In this document: positions 44,416 to 53,358 of the stretch, in pieces
Layout: each line of letters opens with the position of its first letter
Numbering within the stretch: the stretch's first letter is position 1
NCBI RefSeq assembly: GCF_014205255.1
Contig: NZ_JACHNE010000001.1
Location: 7,440,001 to 7,504,000, forward strand
Length of the DNA: 64,000 nucleotides
Direction: 5' to 3'
Source: Streptomyces caelestis
GTDB lineage: Bacteria; Actinomycetota; Actinomycetes; Streptomycetales; Streptomycetaceae
Notes under the pieces: generated by a model
What the model was told of the DNA's origin: nothing
Database searches by the model: none
Seen by the model: only the letters and a program-made list of their open reading frames with translations
Translations under genes and position numbers: made by a program

Positions 44416-45653
44416 TCAGGCCACCGGCTGCGGTGTTGATGCGCCGCCGCGCGTCCGTCCCGGCTGCCGTAGCAGCAGGGCGATCGCCGCCGCGATCATC
44501 GAGGTGACGCCGGCCAGCGCGTACGCCCCGTCGTACCCCCAGGCCGCGACCACCATGGAGCCGAGGCCGCCGCCGAACAGGCCGCTGATCAGCTTGCCGC
44601 TGTACACCAGCCCGTAGTTGGAGGCGTTGTAGTTCTCCCCGAAGTAGTCCGGGGTGAGTGCCGCGAACAGGGGATAGAACGCGCCGCCGCCGAAGCCGGA
44701 GAGGAACGCGAAGAACAGGAACAGCCCTTCGCTCTTGACGTCACCGGCCCAGATCACGCCGAACTGGGCGAGGCCCAGGACGACGGTGACCATCACCAGG
44801 GTGGACTTGCGGCCCCACTTGTCGGACATCCAGCCCACGACCCCACGGCCGATGCCGTTGATGACCGCCATGACGCCCATCGAGGAGGCCGCCACCAGCG
44901 GACCGAAGCCGACCTCCTTGGCGTAGTCGACCTGGAAGGAGATCCCGAAGATGGACACGCCCGCCGTCATGACGAGGGCGATCCACTGAGGGGAAGCATG
45001 CCGGTCCTGATGGCCTCCTTGGGTGTGTACTAGTTGAAGATGAAGATGAAGATGAAGATGAAGATGAACGGCAGTGATCCGTACGCGAAGCCGCCGTTGA
45101 CGAACCCGGTCCTGGCGCCCCGGCGTTCGGGGAACCATTTGCCGACCATGTTGATGCAGGTCGCGTAGACCAGGCCGGCGCCGACCCCTCCGACGACGCC
45201 GAAGCCAAGGATGGCCAGCCATACGTTGCTCAGGTGCGACAGGGCGAGGAACGCGACCAGACACATGCCCGAGCCGATGTACATGGCCCCGCGGGCGGTC
45301 AGGACGCCCTTCTCCCGCAGCCAGCCCGCCGGGAGGGCGATGCCGGCCTGGAAGAAGACCCAGACGCTGAGGATCCAGAAGGTGTTGCTCTGCGTCCAGC
45401 CGTGGGCGTGGGACAGGGTGTCCTCGGCCGAGCCGTACGCGTACTCGAAGACGCTGATGGCCATCATGGTGAGCCACGGGAGGTACACCATGAGCTTGCG
45501 GGAGTGGCCGAGGATGTCCCGGTCGCTCTCGCCGATGCGGTAGACGCGGCCGCCTGCGTCGGTGACTTCTCGATAGGGACGATGTGCGGCGTCGGAAAGT
45601 GCGGAGGAGCTGCTTGCTGCGGAGCTGTTCGCCGCGTACGGATCTGCCGTCAT
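44416..45653 (-). pseudogene. Decayed second OFA-family transporter
   Basis: The first part from ATG 45653 is a good OFA N-terminal half (YREVTDAGGRVYRIGESDRDILG, VYATCINMVGKWFPERRG, FVNGGFAYGSLPF). It then runs into FIFIFIFIF encoded by a hexanucleotide repeat and a TAG at 45030-45032. The block for TM6 and the central loop, present in the neighbour gene, is missing. The frame resumes as YTPKEAIRTGMLP, then shifts near 44995. The C-terminal half (WIALVMTAGVSIFGISFQV, GRGVVGWMSDKWGRKS, DYFGENYNASNYGLVYSGKL) is in another frame. At least two lesions, so it cannot make a transporter. It starts one base after the stop of the intact OFA gene, as a tandem duplicate. Confidence 0.88.
45035..45068. 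repeat. Hexanucleotide repeat (TGAAGA)5
   Basis: Five full TGAAGA units plus TGAA, unusual in such GC-rich DNA. On the coding strand it reads TTCATC repeats and makes the FIFIFIF stretch at the damaged point of the OFA pseudogene. Confidence 0.85.
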
Positions 45654-45654
45654 A

Positions 45655-47043
45655 TCACGCCGATTCCTCGCCGAGCGGTTGCGGGTTGGAGGTGATGCGC
45701 TTGGACTTGGGCCGCCCCGGGGGGTGCAGGAACGTGGCCATGAAGCCTGCGAAGAGGGAGATCGAACCGGCCAGGACGAACGCGCCGGAGTAGTCCCAGG
45801 CGCCCACGACCACGGCGCCCATGCCGGAGCCGAGGAGGCCGGAGACCAGCTTGGAGGAGTAGACCAGGCCGTAGTTGGAGGCGTTGTTGTTCTCACCGAA
45901 GTAGTCGGCGGTCATCGCCGCGAACATCGGGAAGATGGCGCCGCCGCCGAAGCCGGAGATGGACGAGAACAGCAGGAACAGCGGGAGGTTGCCGATGTTC
46001 CCGGACAGGAGGATGCCGTACTGGGACAGTCCCAGGACGATGCAGACGAAGATCAGGCACTGCTTGCGGCCGTAGCGGTCAGACAGCCAGCCGATGACGC
46101 CGCGGCCGGTGCCGTTGACGATCGCCTTCAGGGACATGGCCGTCGCCACGATGCCGCCCGCGAAGCCGGCCTCGTCACCGAAGGGCACCTGGAACGCGAT
46201 ACCGAAGATGTTCACGCCCGAGGTGCACAGCAGGCAGAACCACATGAGGCCCACGCGGCCGGTCTGCCAGGCCTCCTTGGGGGTGTACTGGTGCACGGCC
46301 GGCGGGTTCTTCTCCAGTGCGCGCCGGGCACGTGCGTCGTCGGGCTTCTTCAGCGGGTCGACGTCGGCCGGCCACCAGTTCTTCGGCGGGTCCTTGAAGA
46401 AGTAGCCCGCCACGGCCACGACCGAGGCCAGGAAGAGTCCGACGCAGACCAGCACCCAGCGGAAGTTGGTGAGGTCCATGTAGCCGGTGAAGATGAAGAC
46501 GAACGGCACCGAGCCGTAGGCGAAACCGCCGTTGACAAAGCCCGTCTTGCCGCCCTTGCGCTCCGGATACCACTTGGCGACCATGTTCACGCAGGTCGCG
46601 TACACCATGCCCGCACCCATGCCGCTGAACATGCCGAAGCCGACGTAGGCGACGACGACATGGGGTGCGAAGGCGAGCGAGAGATAGCCCAGCAGGGTGC
46701 CGACGGCGCCGCACATCATCGCCCAGCGGGCCGGGAGCTTGCCGCTCTCCCGCAACTTTCCGGCGGGGAAGGCCACCGCGGCCTGGAAGAAGACCCACAC
46801 GCCCAGCATCCAGAAGATGTGGCTGCTGCTCCAGCTGTGCGCCGTGTGCAGCGTGTCCTCGGCGGACGCGAACGCGTACTCCGCCGAGCTGATGCCCATC
46901 ATGCCCACCCACGGCAGGATGACCATCCATTTGCGCTTACGGCCCATGATGTCGACGTCGGACTCTCCGATGCGGAACACGCGGCCGTTCTTGTCCGTCA
47001 CCTCCCTGTAGGGGACGGACGTCGAGTAGTCGATGGTTGTCAT
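45655..47043 (-). CDS. OFA-family oxalate/formate antiporter (MFS)
   Basis: 462 residues, 12 TM segments. A 45-residue cytoplasmic N-terminus (YREVTDKNGRVFRIGESD) precedes TM1. Signature parts are GMFSGMGAGMVYATCVNMVAKWYPERKG, GFVNGGFAYGSVPFVFIF, NGTGRGVIGWLSDRYGRKQ and ADYFGENNNASNYGLVYSSKL. It lies 172 bases downstream of frc copy 1 on the same strand, strongly suggesting oxalate-formate exchange. This subtype differs clearly from the OFA protein at 16927. ATG 47043 has AAGGAG 12 bases upstream. Confidence 0.92.
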   Translation of the reverse strand: MTTIDYSTSVPYREVTDKNGRVFRIGESDVDIMGRKRKWMVILPWVGMMGISSAEYAFASAEDTLHTAHSWSSSHIFWMLGVWVFFQAAVAFPAGKLRESGKLPARWAMMCGAVGTLLGYLSLAFAPHVVVAYVGFGMFSGMGAGMVYATCVNMVAKWYPERKGGKTGFVNGGFAYGSVPFVFIFTGYMDLTNFRWVLVCVGLFLASVVAVAGYFFKDPPKNWWPADVDPLKKPDDARARRALEKNPPAVHQYTPKEAWQTGRVGLMWFCLLCTSGVNIFGIAFQVPFGDEAGFAGGIVATAMSLKAIVNGTGRGVIGWLSDRYGRKQCLIFVCIVLGLSQYGILLSGNIGNLPLFLLFSSISGFGGGAIFPMFAAMTADYFGENNNASNYGLVYSSKLVSGLLGSGMGAVVVGAWDYSGAFVLAGSISLFAGFMATFLHPPGRPKSKRITSNPQPLGEESA

Positions 47044-47215
47044 CTGGTCCAACACTCCTTGCGTCGAAAGATCTGGCCAGCGCCCCCTGCCCCATGCCTT
47101 TCGTGCGCGCGCGAGTCCCTGGGGCCGGCCGACGCGCACCGTCGGACGACCCCGCGCTCATTCACCTCATGGACCACCGCCCGGGATTCCTGCCGCGTGG
47201 GTCCGGATCACCACG

Positions 47216-48448
47216 TCAGATCACCCCGCTCGACCTGAGCAGGCGTAACTCTTCGTGGCCGAGGCCGAGTTCGCCGATGAGGATTTCTTCGGTGTGCTGG
47301 CCGAGGAGGGGTGGGGTGGTGATGTGCACGGGGGAGTCGGAGAGTTTCAGCGGGTTGCCCACGGTGGTGAAGGTGCCGCGTTCGGGGTGGTCGACCTCGA
47401 CGATCATCTCGTTGTCCGCGAGGGAGCGGTCTTCGATGATTTCGCGGGTGGACAGGATGGGTCCGCAGGGGATGTTGTGGCTGTTGAGTCGTTCGAGGAC
47501 CTCCCATTTGGGCAGGGTGGAGGTCCATTCCTCGATCAGCTGGAACATTTTGGCGAGTTTGGGCAGCCGGGCTTCGGGGGTGGCCCACTCGGGGTCCGCG
47601 GCGAGTTCGGGCCGGCCGATGAGAGCGGTGAGCGGGGGCCAGCCGACGGGCTGGACGATGACGTAGACGTAGTCGTTGGGCCCGCCCGGCGCGCACCGGA
47701 CCGCCCAGCCGGGCTGGCCGCCGCCGGAGGCGTTGCCCGAACGCGGGACCTCGTCGGTGAAGTCGTCGTTGGGGTATTCCGCCAGCGGGCCGTGGGCCAG
47801 GCGCTGCTGGTCGCGCAGCTTGACCCGGCACAGGTTGAGCACCGCGTGCTGCATGGCCACGTTCACCCGCTGGCCGCGCCCGGTGCGCTCCCGCTGGAAG
47901 AGAGCGGCGAGGATCCCGGCGACGGCGTGGACGCCGGTGCCGGAGTCACCGATCTGCGCGCCGGTCGCCATCGGCGGCCCGTCCTGGAACCCGGTGGTCG
48001 CCATCGACCCGCCCATCGCCTGCGCCACCACCTCGTACGCCTTGAAACCGGTGTACGGGCCTTCACCGAAACCCTTGATGGAGGCGTACACGATCCGCGG
48101 GTTGATCTGCCTGATCCGCTCCCAGGTGAAACCCATCCGGTCCACCGCACCCGGCGCGAAGTTCTCCACCAGCACATCCGACCGCTCGATCAACGCGGTC
48201 AGGATCTCCTTGCCCCGCTCGGTCTTGGTGTTCAGCGTGACACTGCGCTTGTTGCAGTTGAGCATCGTGAAGTACAGCGAGTCCACATCAGGCACATCCC
48301 GCAACTGCCCGCGCGTGATGTCCCCGCCCGGAGCCTCCACCTTCACCACATCCGCCCCCAGCCACGCCAGCAACTGCGTCGCCGACGGACCCGACTGCAC
48401 ATGCGTCATATCCAGCACACGAATGCCTTCGAGCGCCTTCGTCGTCAC
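47216..48448 (-). CDS. frc: Formyl-CoA:oxalate CoA-transferase (Frc), copy 1
   Basis: 410 residues, class III CoA-transferase. Frc moves CoA from formyl-CoA to oxalate, giving oxalyl-CoA and formate. The catalytic Asp is Asp168 in QIGDSGTG. The mobile glycine loop SGGGQPGWAV, diagnostic for Frc over other CaiB-type enzymes, is present. GTG 48448 follows GAGGTGACCT; the codon aligned with the ATG of copy 2 is ACG here, so this copy uses a GTG one codon earlier. It differs from copy 2 (51464-52693) by nine substitutions that I can count plus the first residue. Upstream of the OFA genes, divergent from sucC'. Confidence 0.95.
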   Translation of the reverse strand: MTTKALEGIRVLDMTHVQSGPSATQLLAWLGADVVKVEAPGGDITRGQLRDVPDVDSLYFTMLNCNKRSVTLNTKTERGKEILTALIERSDVLVENFAPGAVDRMGFTWERIRQINPRIVYASIKGFGEGPYTGFKAYEVVAQAMGGSMATTGFQDGPPMATGAQIGDSGTGVHAVAGILAALFQRERTGRGQRVNVAMQHAVLNLCRVKLRDQQRLAHGPLAEYPNDDFTDEVPRSGNASGGGQPGWAVRCAPGGPNDYVYVIVQPVGWPPLTALIGRPELAADPEWATPEARLPKLAKMFQLIEEWTSTLPKWEVLERLNSHNIPCGPILSTREIIEDRSLADNEMIVEVDHPERGTFTTVGNPLKLSDSPVHITTPPLLGQHTEEILIGELGLGHEELRLLRSSGVI

Positions 48449-48519
48449 AGGTCACCTCACTTGTCCCTATGCCTCGAGCGTCCTGGCGGCGCTGGTCACG
48501 GGCCATGTCCGACACATTG

Positions 48520-48543
48520 CATACAGTCGACGGATACTGTATG
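48520..48543. promoter_or_regulatory. FCD-GntR-type operator between frc copy 1 and sucC'
   Basis: CATACAGT (48520-48527) and ACTGTATG (48536-48543) are a perfect inverted repeat 8 bases apart in the divergent promoter region. The same half-sites recur near 54100, 54200, 55900, 55965 and 61235. Confidence 0.65.
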
Positions 48544-48632
48544 AAGATTGTTATCCCGCATCCCGTGGGTGATGTCCAGGGGTCGCGCAGCACTTTTCAG
48601 TCGTGCGGCCCTTTTGAGACGGGAGCCAGATC

Positions 48633-49556
48633 ATGGACCTGTACGAGCATCAGGCCCGAGGGCTCTTCGAAGAACACGGCATCCCGGTACCGAGGGCGGA
48701 CGTCACGTCCTCGGCCGAGGAGGCGCGTGAGATCGCCTGTGGGCTCGGTGGCCGCGTCGTCGTGAAGGCGCAGGTCAAGACCGGTGGCCGGGGCAAGGCG
48801 GGCGGTGTGGGACTCGCCGCCGACCCGGCCGCCGCGGAACTCACGGCACGTCAGATCCTCGGTATGGACATCAAGGGGCACAGGGTCGGCAAGGTCATGC
48901 TGGCCCAACCCGTCGACATCGAGGCCGAGTTCTACGTCGCCTACGTCCTCGACCGCGCGGCGGGCCGGTTCCTCGCCGTGGCCTCGGCGGAGGGCGGCAC
49001 GGAGATCGAGGAGGTCGCCGCCCGTCGCCCGGAGGCCGTCGCGCGCATTCCCATCGACCCGGCCGAGGGCGTCCACTCGGCGAAGGCGGGCGAGATCGCC
49101 GCGGCGGCCGGGCTTCCGCCGCAGACCGTCGACGTCCTCGAACGGCTGTGGGAGGTGCTGGTCCGGGAGGACGCCGTCCTCGTTGAGGTAAACCCGCTCG
49201 TCCGTACAGAGAAAGGCCAGATTCTCGCTCTCGACGGCAAGGTCACTCTCGACGACAAGGTCACTCTTGACGACAATGCCCGCTTCCGGCAGAACCGTTG
49301 GGATACCGAGGGCGTGGTGCACGACGACCCGCTGGAGGCGGCGGCCGCCGCGAAGGGCCTCAACTACGTCAAGCTCGACGGCGAGGTCGGCATCATCGGC
49401 AACGGCGCCGGCCTCGTCATGTCGACCCTCGACGTGGTCGCCGGCTGCGGTGCCCGCCCCGCCAACTTCCTCGACATCGGCGGCGGGGCATCGGCCCGGA
49501 TCAGGCTGACACCGCCGACGCCGACCGCGACACCGCTCGCGGCTGACACGGACTGA
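48633..49556 (+). CDS. Truncated succinate--CoA ligase beta subunit (SucC-like)
   Basis: 307 residues against about 390 for SucC. The ATP-grasp part is good: MDLYEHQARGLFEEHGIPVP, VVVKAQVKTGGRGKAGGV, VEVNPLVRTEKGQILALDGKV. The start of the ligase domain is present (GNGAGLVMSTLDVV, NFLDIGGGAS). Then it leaves the family after GGGAS and ends in an unrelated Pro/Thr-rich tail, so the last 80 or so residues of the CoA-ligase domain are lost. A direct duplication gives KVTLDDKVTLDD near residue 205. No sucD follows. Probably inactive as a ligase; classed as a CDS because the frame is open. Confidence 0.8.
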   Translation: MDLYEHQARGLFEEHGIPVPRADVTSSAEEAREIACGLGGRVVVKAQVKTGGRGKAGGVGLAADPAAAELTARQILGMDIKGHRVGKVMLAQPVDIEAEFYVAYVLDRAAGRFLAVASAEGGTEIEEVAARRPEAVARIPIDPAEGVHSAKAGEIAAAAGLPPQTVDVLERLWEVLVREDAVLVEVNPLVRTEKGQILALDGKVTLDDKVTLDDNARFRQNRWDTEGVVHDDPLEAAAAAKGLNYVKLDGEVGIIGNGAGLVMSTLDVVAGCGARPANFLDIGGGASARIRLTPPTPTATPLAADTD

Positions 49557-49710
49557 CCGCCGGGAACGAGGGAGTGTCCGCCGAAGACATGCGGCGCCTC
49601 CGCGTTCCCCCCTCCTACCCGCGACCAATGGTCGCGCGGCCACGCATGCCGCCTCCGGGCAGCTGCCCGGCCTCCCGCCCCCGACTGTGCACCGAGAGCG
49701 GAGACACCCA

Positions 49711-51267
49711 ATGACCACCACCCTCGGCTCCACCCAGCTCGTGGTGAAGTCCGGCACGACCTGGGAAGACGCCTGGCGAGGCTGCCTCGCGGTCGCCCCA
49801 GAGGCGTTTCAGGACGACCGCGTCCTCAACCTCTGGAACTCCGCCTGGCAGGCGGACGGCCGGGCACTGCCCGCCACCAGCCCCGTCGACGGCAGCCCGA
49901 TCGCCGGCCCGCCGCGCCTGGACGGGGTCACCGTCCAGCAGGCGGTGCGCGCCTCGCTCGACCAGCACCGCGCCTGGCGGCACGTCCCCCTCGACGAGCG
50001 CCGCGCCCGTGTCGCGGCCACCCTCGACGCCCTCACCCAGCACCGCGAACTCCTCGCCCTCCTGCTCGTCTGGGAGATCGGCAAGCCGTGGCGGCTCGCG
50101 CAGGCGGACGTCGACCGGGCCATCGACGGAGTGCGCTGGTACGTCGACGGCATCGAGCCGATGGTCGAGGGCCGGGCCCCGCTGGACGGCCCGGTGTCCA
50201 ACATCGCGAGCTGGAACTACCCGATGAGTGTGCTCGTTCACGCCCTGCTGGTCCAGGCACTGGCAGGCAACGCGGTCATCGCCAAGACCCCGACCGACGG
50301 CGGTGTCGCCTGTCTGACCCTGGCCTGTGCGCTCGCCGCCCGCGAGGGGATTCCCGTCACCCTCGTCAGCGGCAGCGGGGGAGAGCTGTCCGAGGCGCTG
50401 GTGCGGGCGCCCGAGATCGGCTGCGTCTCCTTCGTCGGCGGTCGCGACACCGGCGCCGCGGTGGCCACCGCCGTCGTCGACCTCGGCAAGCGCCATGTAC
50501 TCGAACAGGAGGGACTCAACACCTGGGGCATCTGGAACTACACGGACTGGGACGCGCTCACGGCCGTCGTCCCCAAGCTCTTCGACTACGGCAAGCAGCG
50601 CTGCACGGCATATCCGCGCTTCGTCGTCCAGCGGGAGCTGTTCGACGAGTTCCTGGCGGCGTACCTCCCGGCCGTGCGCACGCTGCGCGTCGGGCACCCG
50701 CTCGCGGTGGAGCACCCCGACGCCCCCTACCCGGCACTGGACTTCGGGCCGGTGATCAACGCGGCCAAGGCGAAGGACCTGCGCGACCAGGTCGCCGAGG
50801 CCATCGCCCGCGGTGCCGTCCCCGTGCATCGCGCCAGTGTGGCGGACGCCCGCTTCCTGCCCGGTCAGGACACCTCGGCATACGTCCAGCCGGTCACGCT
50901 CCTGAATCCGCCCCCGTCCTCCCCCCTGCACCACGCCGAGCCGTTCGGCCCCGTCGACACGATCGTCCTGGTCGACACCGAGGCGGAGCTGCTGGCCGCG
51001 ATGAACGCCTCGAACGGCGCGCTGGTGGCCACGCTGTCCACGGACGACCGGGCGACCTTCGACCGGCTCGCGCCGCAGATCCGCGCGTTCAAGGTCGGTC
51101 ACGGCAAGCCGCGTTCGCGAGGCGACCGGGAGGAGCTGTTCGGCGGGTTCGGCGCGTCCTGGCGCGGTGCCTTCGTCGGCGGTGAGCTGCTGGTGCGCGC
51201 GGTCACCCAGGGCCCGGCGGGCGAGCGCCTGCCCGGCAACTTCCCGGAGTACCAGCTGATGCCGTGA
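49711..51267 (+). CDS. Aldehyde dehydrogenase family protein
   Basis: 518 residues, NAD(P)-dependent aldehyde dehydrogenase fold: SNIASWNYPMSVLVHALLVQALAGNAVIAKTP (cofactor site), FVGGRDTGAAVA, LEQEGLNTWGIWNYTDWD, and GKQRCTAYPRFVV with the probable catalytic Cys. The usual ELGGKNP motif is replaced by EQEGLNTWG, so it is a divergent member. C-terminal HAEPFGPVDTIVLVD is typical. In an oxalate locus it might oxidise glyoxal, glyoxylate or formaldehyde, or be CoA-acylating; this is speculation. ATG 49711 follows GGAG. Lies between the two frc copies. Confidence 0.85.
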   Translation: MTTTLGSTQLVVKSGTTWEDAWRGCLAVAPEAFQDDRVLNLWNSAWQADGRALPATSPVDGSPIAGPPRLDGVTVQQAVRASLDQHRAWRHVPLDERRARVAATLDALTQHRELLALLLVWEIGKPWRLAQADVDRAIDGVRWYVDGIEPMVEGRAPLDGPVSNIASWNYPMSVLVHALLVQALAGNAVIAKTPTDGGVACLTLACALAAREGIPVTLVSGSGGELSEALVRAPEIGCVSFVGGRDTGAAVATAVVDLGKRHVLEQEGLNTWGIWNYTDWDALTAVVPKLFDYGKQRCTAYPRFVVQRELFDEFLAAYLPAVRTLRVGHPLAVEHPDAPYPALDFGPVINAAKAKDLRDQVAEAIARGAVPVHRASVADARFLPGQDTSAYVQPVTLLNPPPSSPLHHAEPFGPVDTIVLVDTEAELLAAMNASNGALVATLSTDDRATFDRLAPQIRAFKVGHGKPRSRGDREELFGGFGASWRGAFVGGELLVRAVTQGPAGERLPGNFPEYQLMP

Positions 51268-51463
51268 CCGGCGGCCGGGCGGTGCCCACGTCAGGGCGCC
51301 GTCCGGTGACCGGCTGGACCCAGCCCACTCCACGCCCCGCGGCCTTCGCGGAGGCGGCGTCCGAGCCTGCTCTCCGCCGGACGGTGGATCGAGCGGGGGA
51401 GGCGCAATCCTCACGGCGTCCCTGGCGCCGTACACACCAAGACGGACCAGTGAGGTGGCGATC

Positions 51464-52693
51464 ATGACGAAGGCTCTTGAGGGGATTCGTGTGCTGGATA
51501 TGACGCATGTGCAGTCGGGTCCGTCGGCGACGCAGTTGCTGGCGTGGCTGGGGGCGGATGTGGTGAAGGTGGAGGCTCCGGGCGGGGACATCACGCGCGG
51601 GCAGTTGCGGGATGTGCCTGATGTGGACTCGCTGTACTTCACGATGCTCAACTGCAACAAGCGCAGTGTCACGCTGAACACCAAGACCGAGCGGGGCAAG
51701 GAGATCCTGACCGCGTTGATCGAGCGGTCGGATGTGCTGGTGGAGAACTTCGCGCCGGGTGCGGTGGACCGGATGGGTTTCACCTGGGAGCGGATCAGGC
51801 AGGTCAACCCGCGGATCGTGTACGCCTCCATCAAGGGTTTCGGTGAAGGCCCGTACACCGGTTTCAAGGCGTACGAGGTGGTGGCGCAGGCGATGGGCGG
51901 GTCGATGGCGACCACCGGGTTCCAGGACGGGCCGCCGATGGCGACCGGCGCGCAGATCGGTGACTCCGGCACCGGCGTCCACGCCGTCGCCGGGATCCTC
52001 GCCGCTCTCTTCCAGCGGGAGCGCACCGGGCGCGGCCAGCGGGTGAACGTGGCCATGCAGCACGCGGTGCTCAACCTGTGCCGGGTCAAGCTGCGCGACC
52101 AGCAGCGGCTGGCCCACGGCCCGCTGGCGGAATACCCCAACGACGACTTCACCGACGAGGTCCCGCGTTCGGGCAACGCCTCCGGCGGCGGCCAGCCCGG
52201 CTGGGCGGTCCGGTGCGCGCCGGGCGGGCCCAACGACTACGTCTACGTCATCGTCCAGCCCGTCGGCTGGCCCCCGCTCACCGCTCTCATCGGCCGGCCC
52301 GAACTCGCCGCGGACCCCGAGTGGGCCACCCCCGAAGCCCGGCTGCCCAAACTCGCCAAAATGTTCCAGCTGATCGAGGAATGGACCTCCACCCTGCCCA
52401 AATGGGAGGTCCTCGAACGACTCAACAGCCACAACATCCCCTGCGGACCCATCCTGTCCACCCGCGAAATCATCGAAGACGCCTCACTGGCCGCCAACGA
52501 GATGATCGTCGAGGTCGACCACCCCGACCGCGGCACCTTCACCACCGTGGGCAACCCGCTGAAACTCTCCGACTCCCCCGTCGACATCACCACCCCGCCC
52601 CTCCTCGGCCAGCACACCGAAGAAATCCTCATCGGCGAACTCGGCCTCGGCCACGAAGAGTTGCCGCTCCTGAAGACGCAGGGAGTGATCTGA
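51464..52693 (+). CDS. frc: Formyl-CoA:oxalate CoA-transferase (Frc), copy 2
   Basis: 409 residues, same enzyme as copy 1 and inverted relative to it. Catalytic Asp167 (QIGDSGTG) and glycine loop SGGGQPGWAV are intact. ATG 51464 has GAGG eight bases upstream; a GTG at 51455 is less likely. Nucleotide identity with copy 1 includes synonymous sites almost throughout, from about codon 10 to near the last ten codons, so the copies are recent or kept alike by gene conversion. Carbonic anhydrase follows 93 bases later in the same direction. Confidence 0.95.
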   Translation: MTKALEGIRVLDMTHVQSGPSATQLLAWLGADVVKVEAPGGDITRGQLRDVPDVDSLYFTMLNCNKRSVTLNTKTERGKEILTALIERSDVLVENFAPGAVDRMGFTWERIRQVNPRIVYASIKGFGEGPYTGFKAYEVVAQAMGGSMATTGFQDGPPMATGAQIGDSGTGVHAVAGILAALFQRERTGRGQRVNVAMQHAVLNLCRVKLRDQQRLAHGPLAEYPNDDFTDEVPRSGNASGGGQPGWAVRCAPGGPNDYVYVIVQPVGWPPLTALIGRPELAADPEWATPEARLPKLAKMFQLIEEWTSTLPKWEVLERLNSHNIPCGPILSTREIIEDASLAANEMIVEVDHPDRGTFTTVGNPLKLSDSPVDITTPPLLGQHTEEILIGELGLGHEELPLLKTQGVI

Positions 52694-52786
52694 CCGACAC
52701 CGCTTCCACTCCGTCCCGGGCGCGCTGCGGACCGCACCGCCCGGGACGGTTCCCGTCCGAACCCGACCGGAGTGAGGTAGCCCAGC

Positions 52787-53338
52787 ATGTCGACATCAGC
52801 ACCCCGTACCGCCCAGCCCGCCCGCAGTGCCCCCGGCTCCGGTACGGTCATCGACCGGCTCGTGGAAGCCAACCGCGCTTATGCCGCCGGATTCGTCGAC
52901 CCGGGTATGGGAGCCCGGCCGGTCCTGCGGGTGGCCGTCGTGGCCTGTATGGACGCCCGTATCGACCTGCACGCCGCACTGGGCCTGGAACTCGGCGACT
53001 GTCACACGGTCCGTAATGCCGGCGGGGTGGTCACCGACGACACGATCCGCTCCCTGACGATCAGTCAGCGGGCGCTCGGCACCCGTAGCGTCATCCTCAT
53101 CCACCACACCGGCTGCGGCCTGCAGACCCTGACCGAGGACTTCCGGCACGAGCTGGAGATGGAGGTCGGCCAGCGTCCGGCCTGGGCGGTGGAGGCGTTC
53201 CGGGACGTCGACCAGGACGTACGGCAGTCGATGCAGCGGGTGCGCACCTCGCCGTTCCTGCCGCACACCGACGACGTACGGGGCTTCGTCTTCGACGTGA
53301 CCACCGGGCTGCTGCGGGAGATCGACCCGCAGTCCTGA
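52787..53338 (+). CDS. Beta-class carbonic anhydrase
   Basis: 183 residues. Zinc ligands in VACMDARID (Cys and the Asp-Arg dyad) and HHTGCG (His, Cys); NAGGVVTDDTIRSL is also typical of the compact actinobacterial type. It interconverts CO2 and bicarbonate in the cytoplasm. Decarboxylation of oxalyl-CoA and oxidation of formate both release CO2, which explains its place beside frc. ATG 52787 follows AGTGAGG. Ends 20 bases from the convergent gntR. Confidence 0.92.
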   Translation: MSTSAPRTAQPARSAPGSGTVIDRLVEANRAYAAGFVDPGMGARPVLRVAVVACMDARIDLHAALGLELGDCHTVRNAGGVVTDDTIRSLTISQRALGTRSVILIHHTGCGLQTLTEDFRHELEMEVGQRPAWAVEAFRDVDQDVRQSMQRVRTSPFLPHTDDVRGFVFDVTTGLLREIDPQS

Positions 53339-53358
53339 ACTCCTCCCGGCCGGAGTGT

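Noticed and set aside
45035..45068. Phase-variable switch by the TGAAGA repeat
   Set aside because: The unit is six bases, so changes in number keep the frame; the gene is also broken by a stop, a missing block and a separate frameshift.
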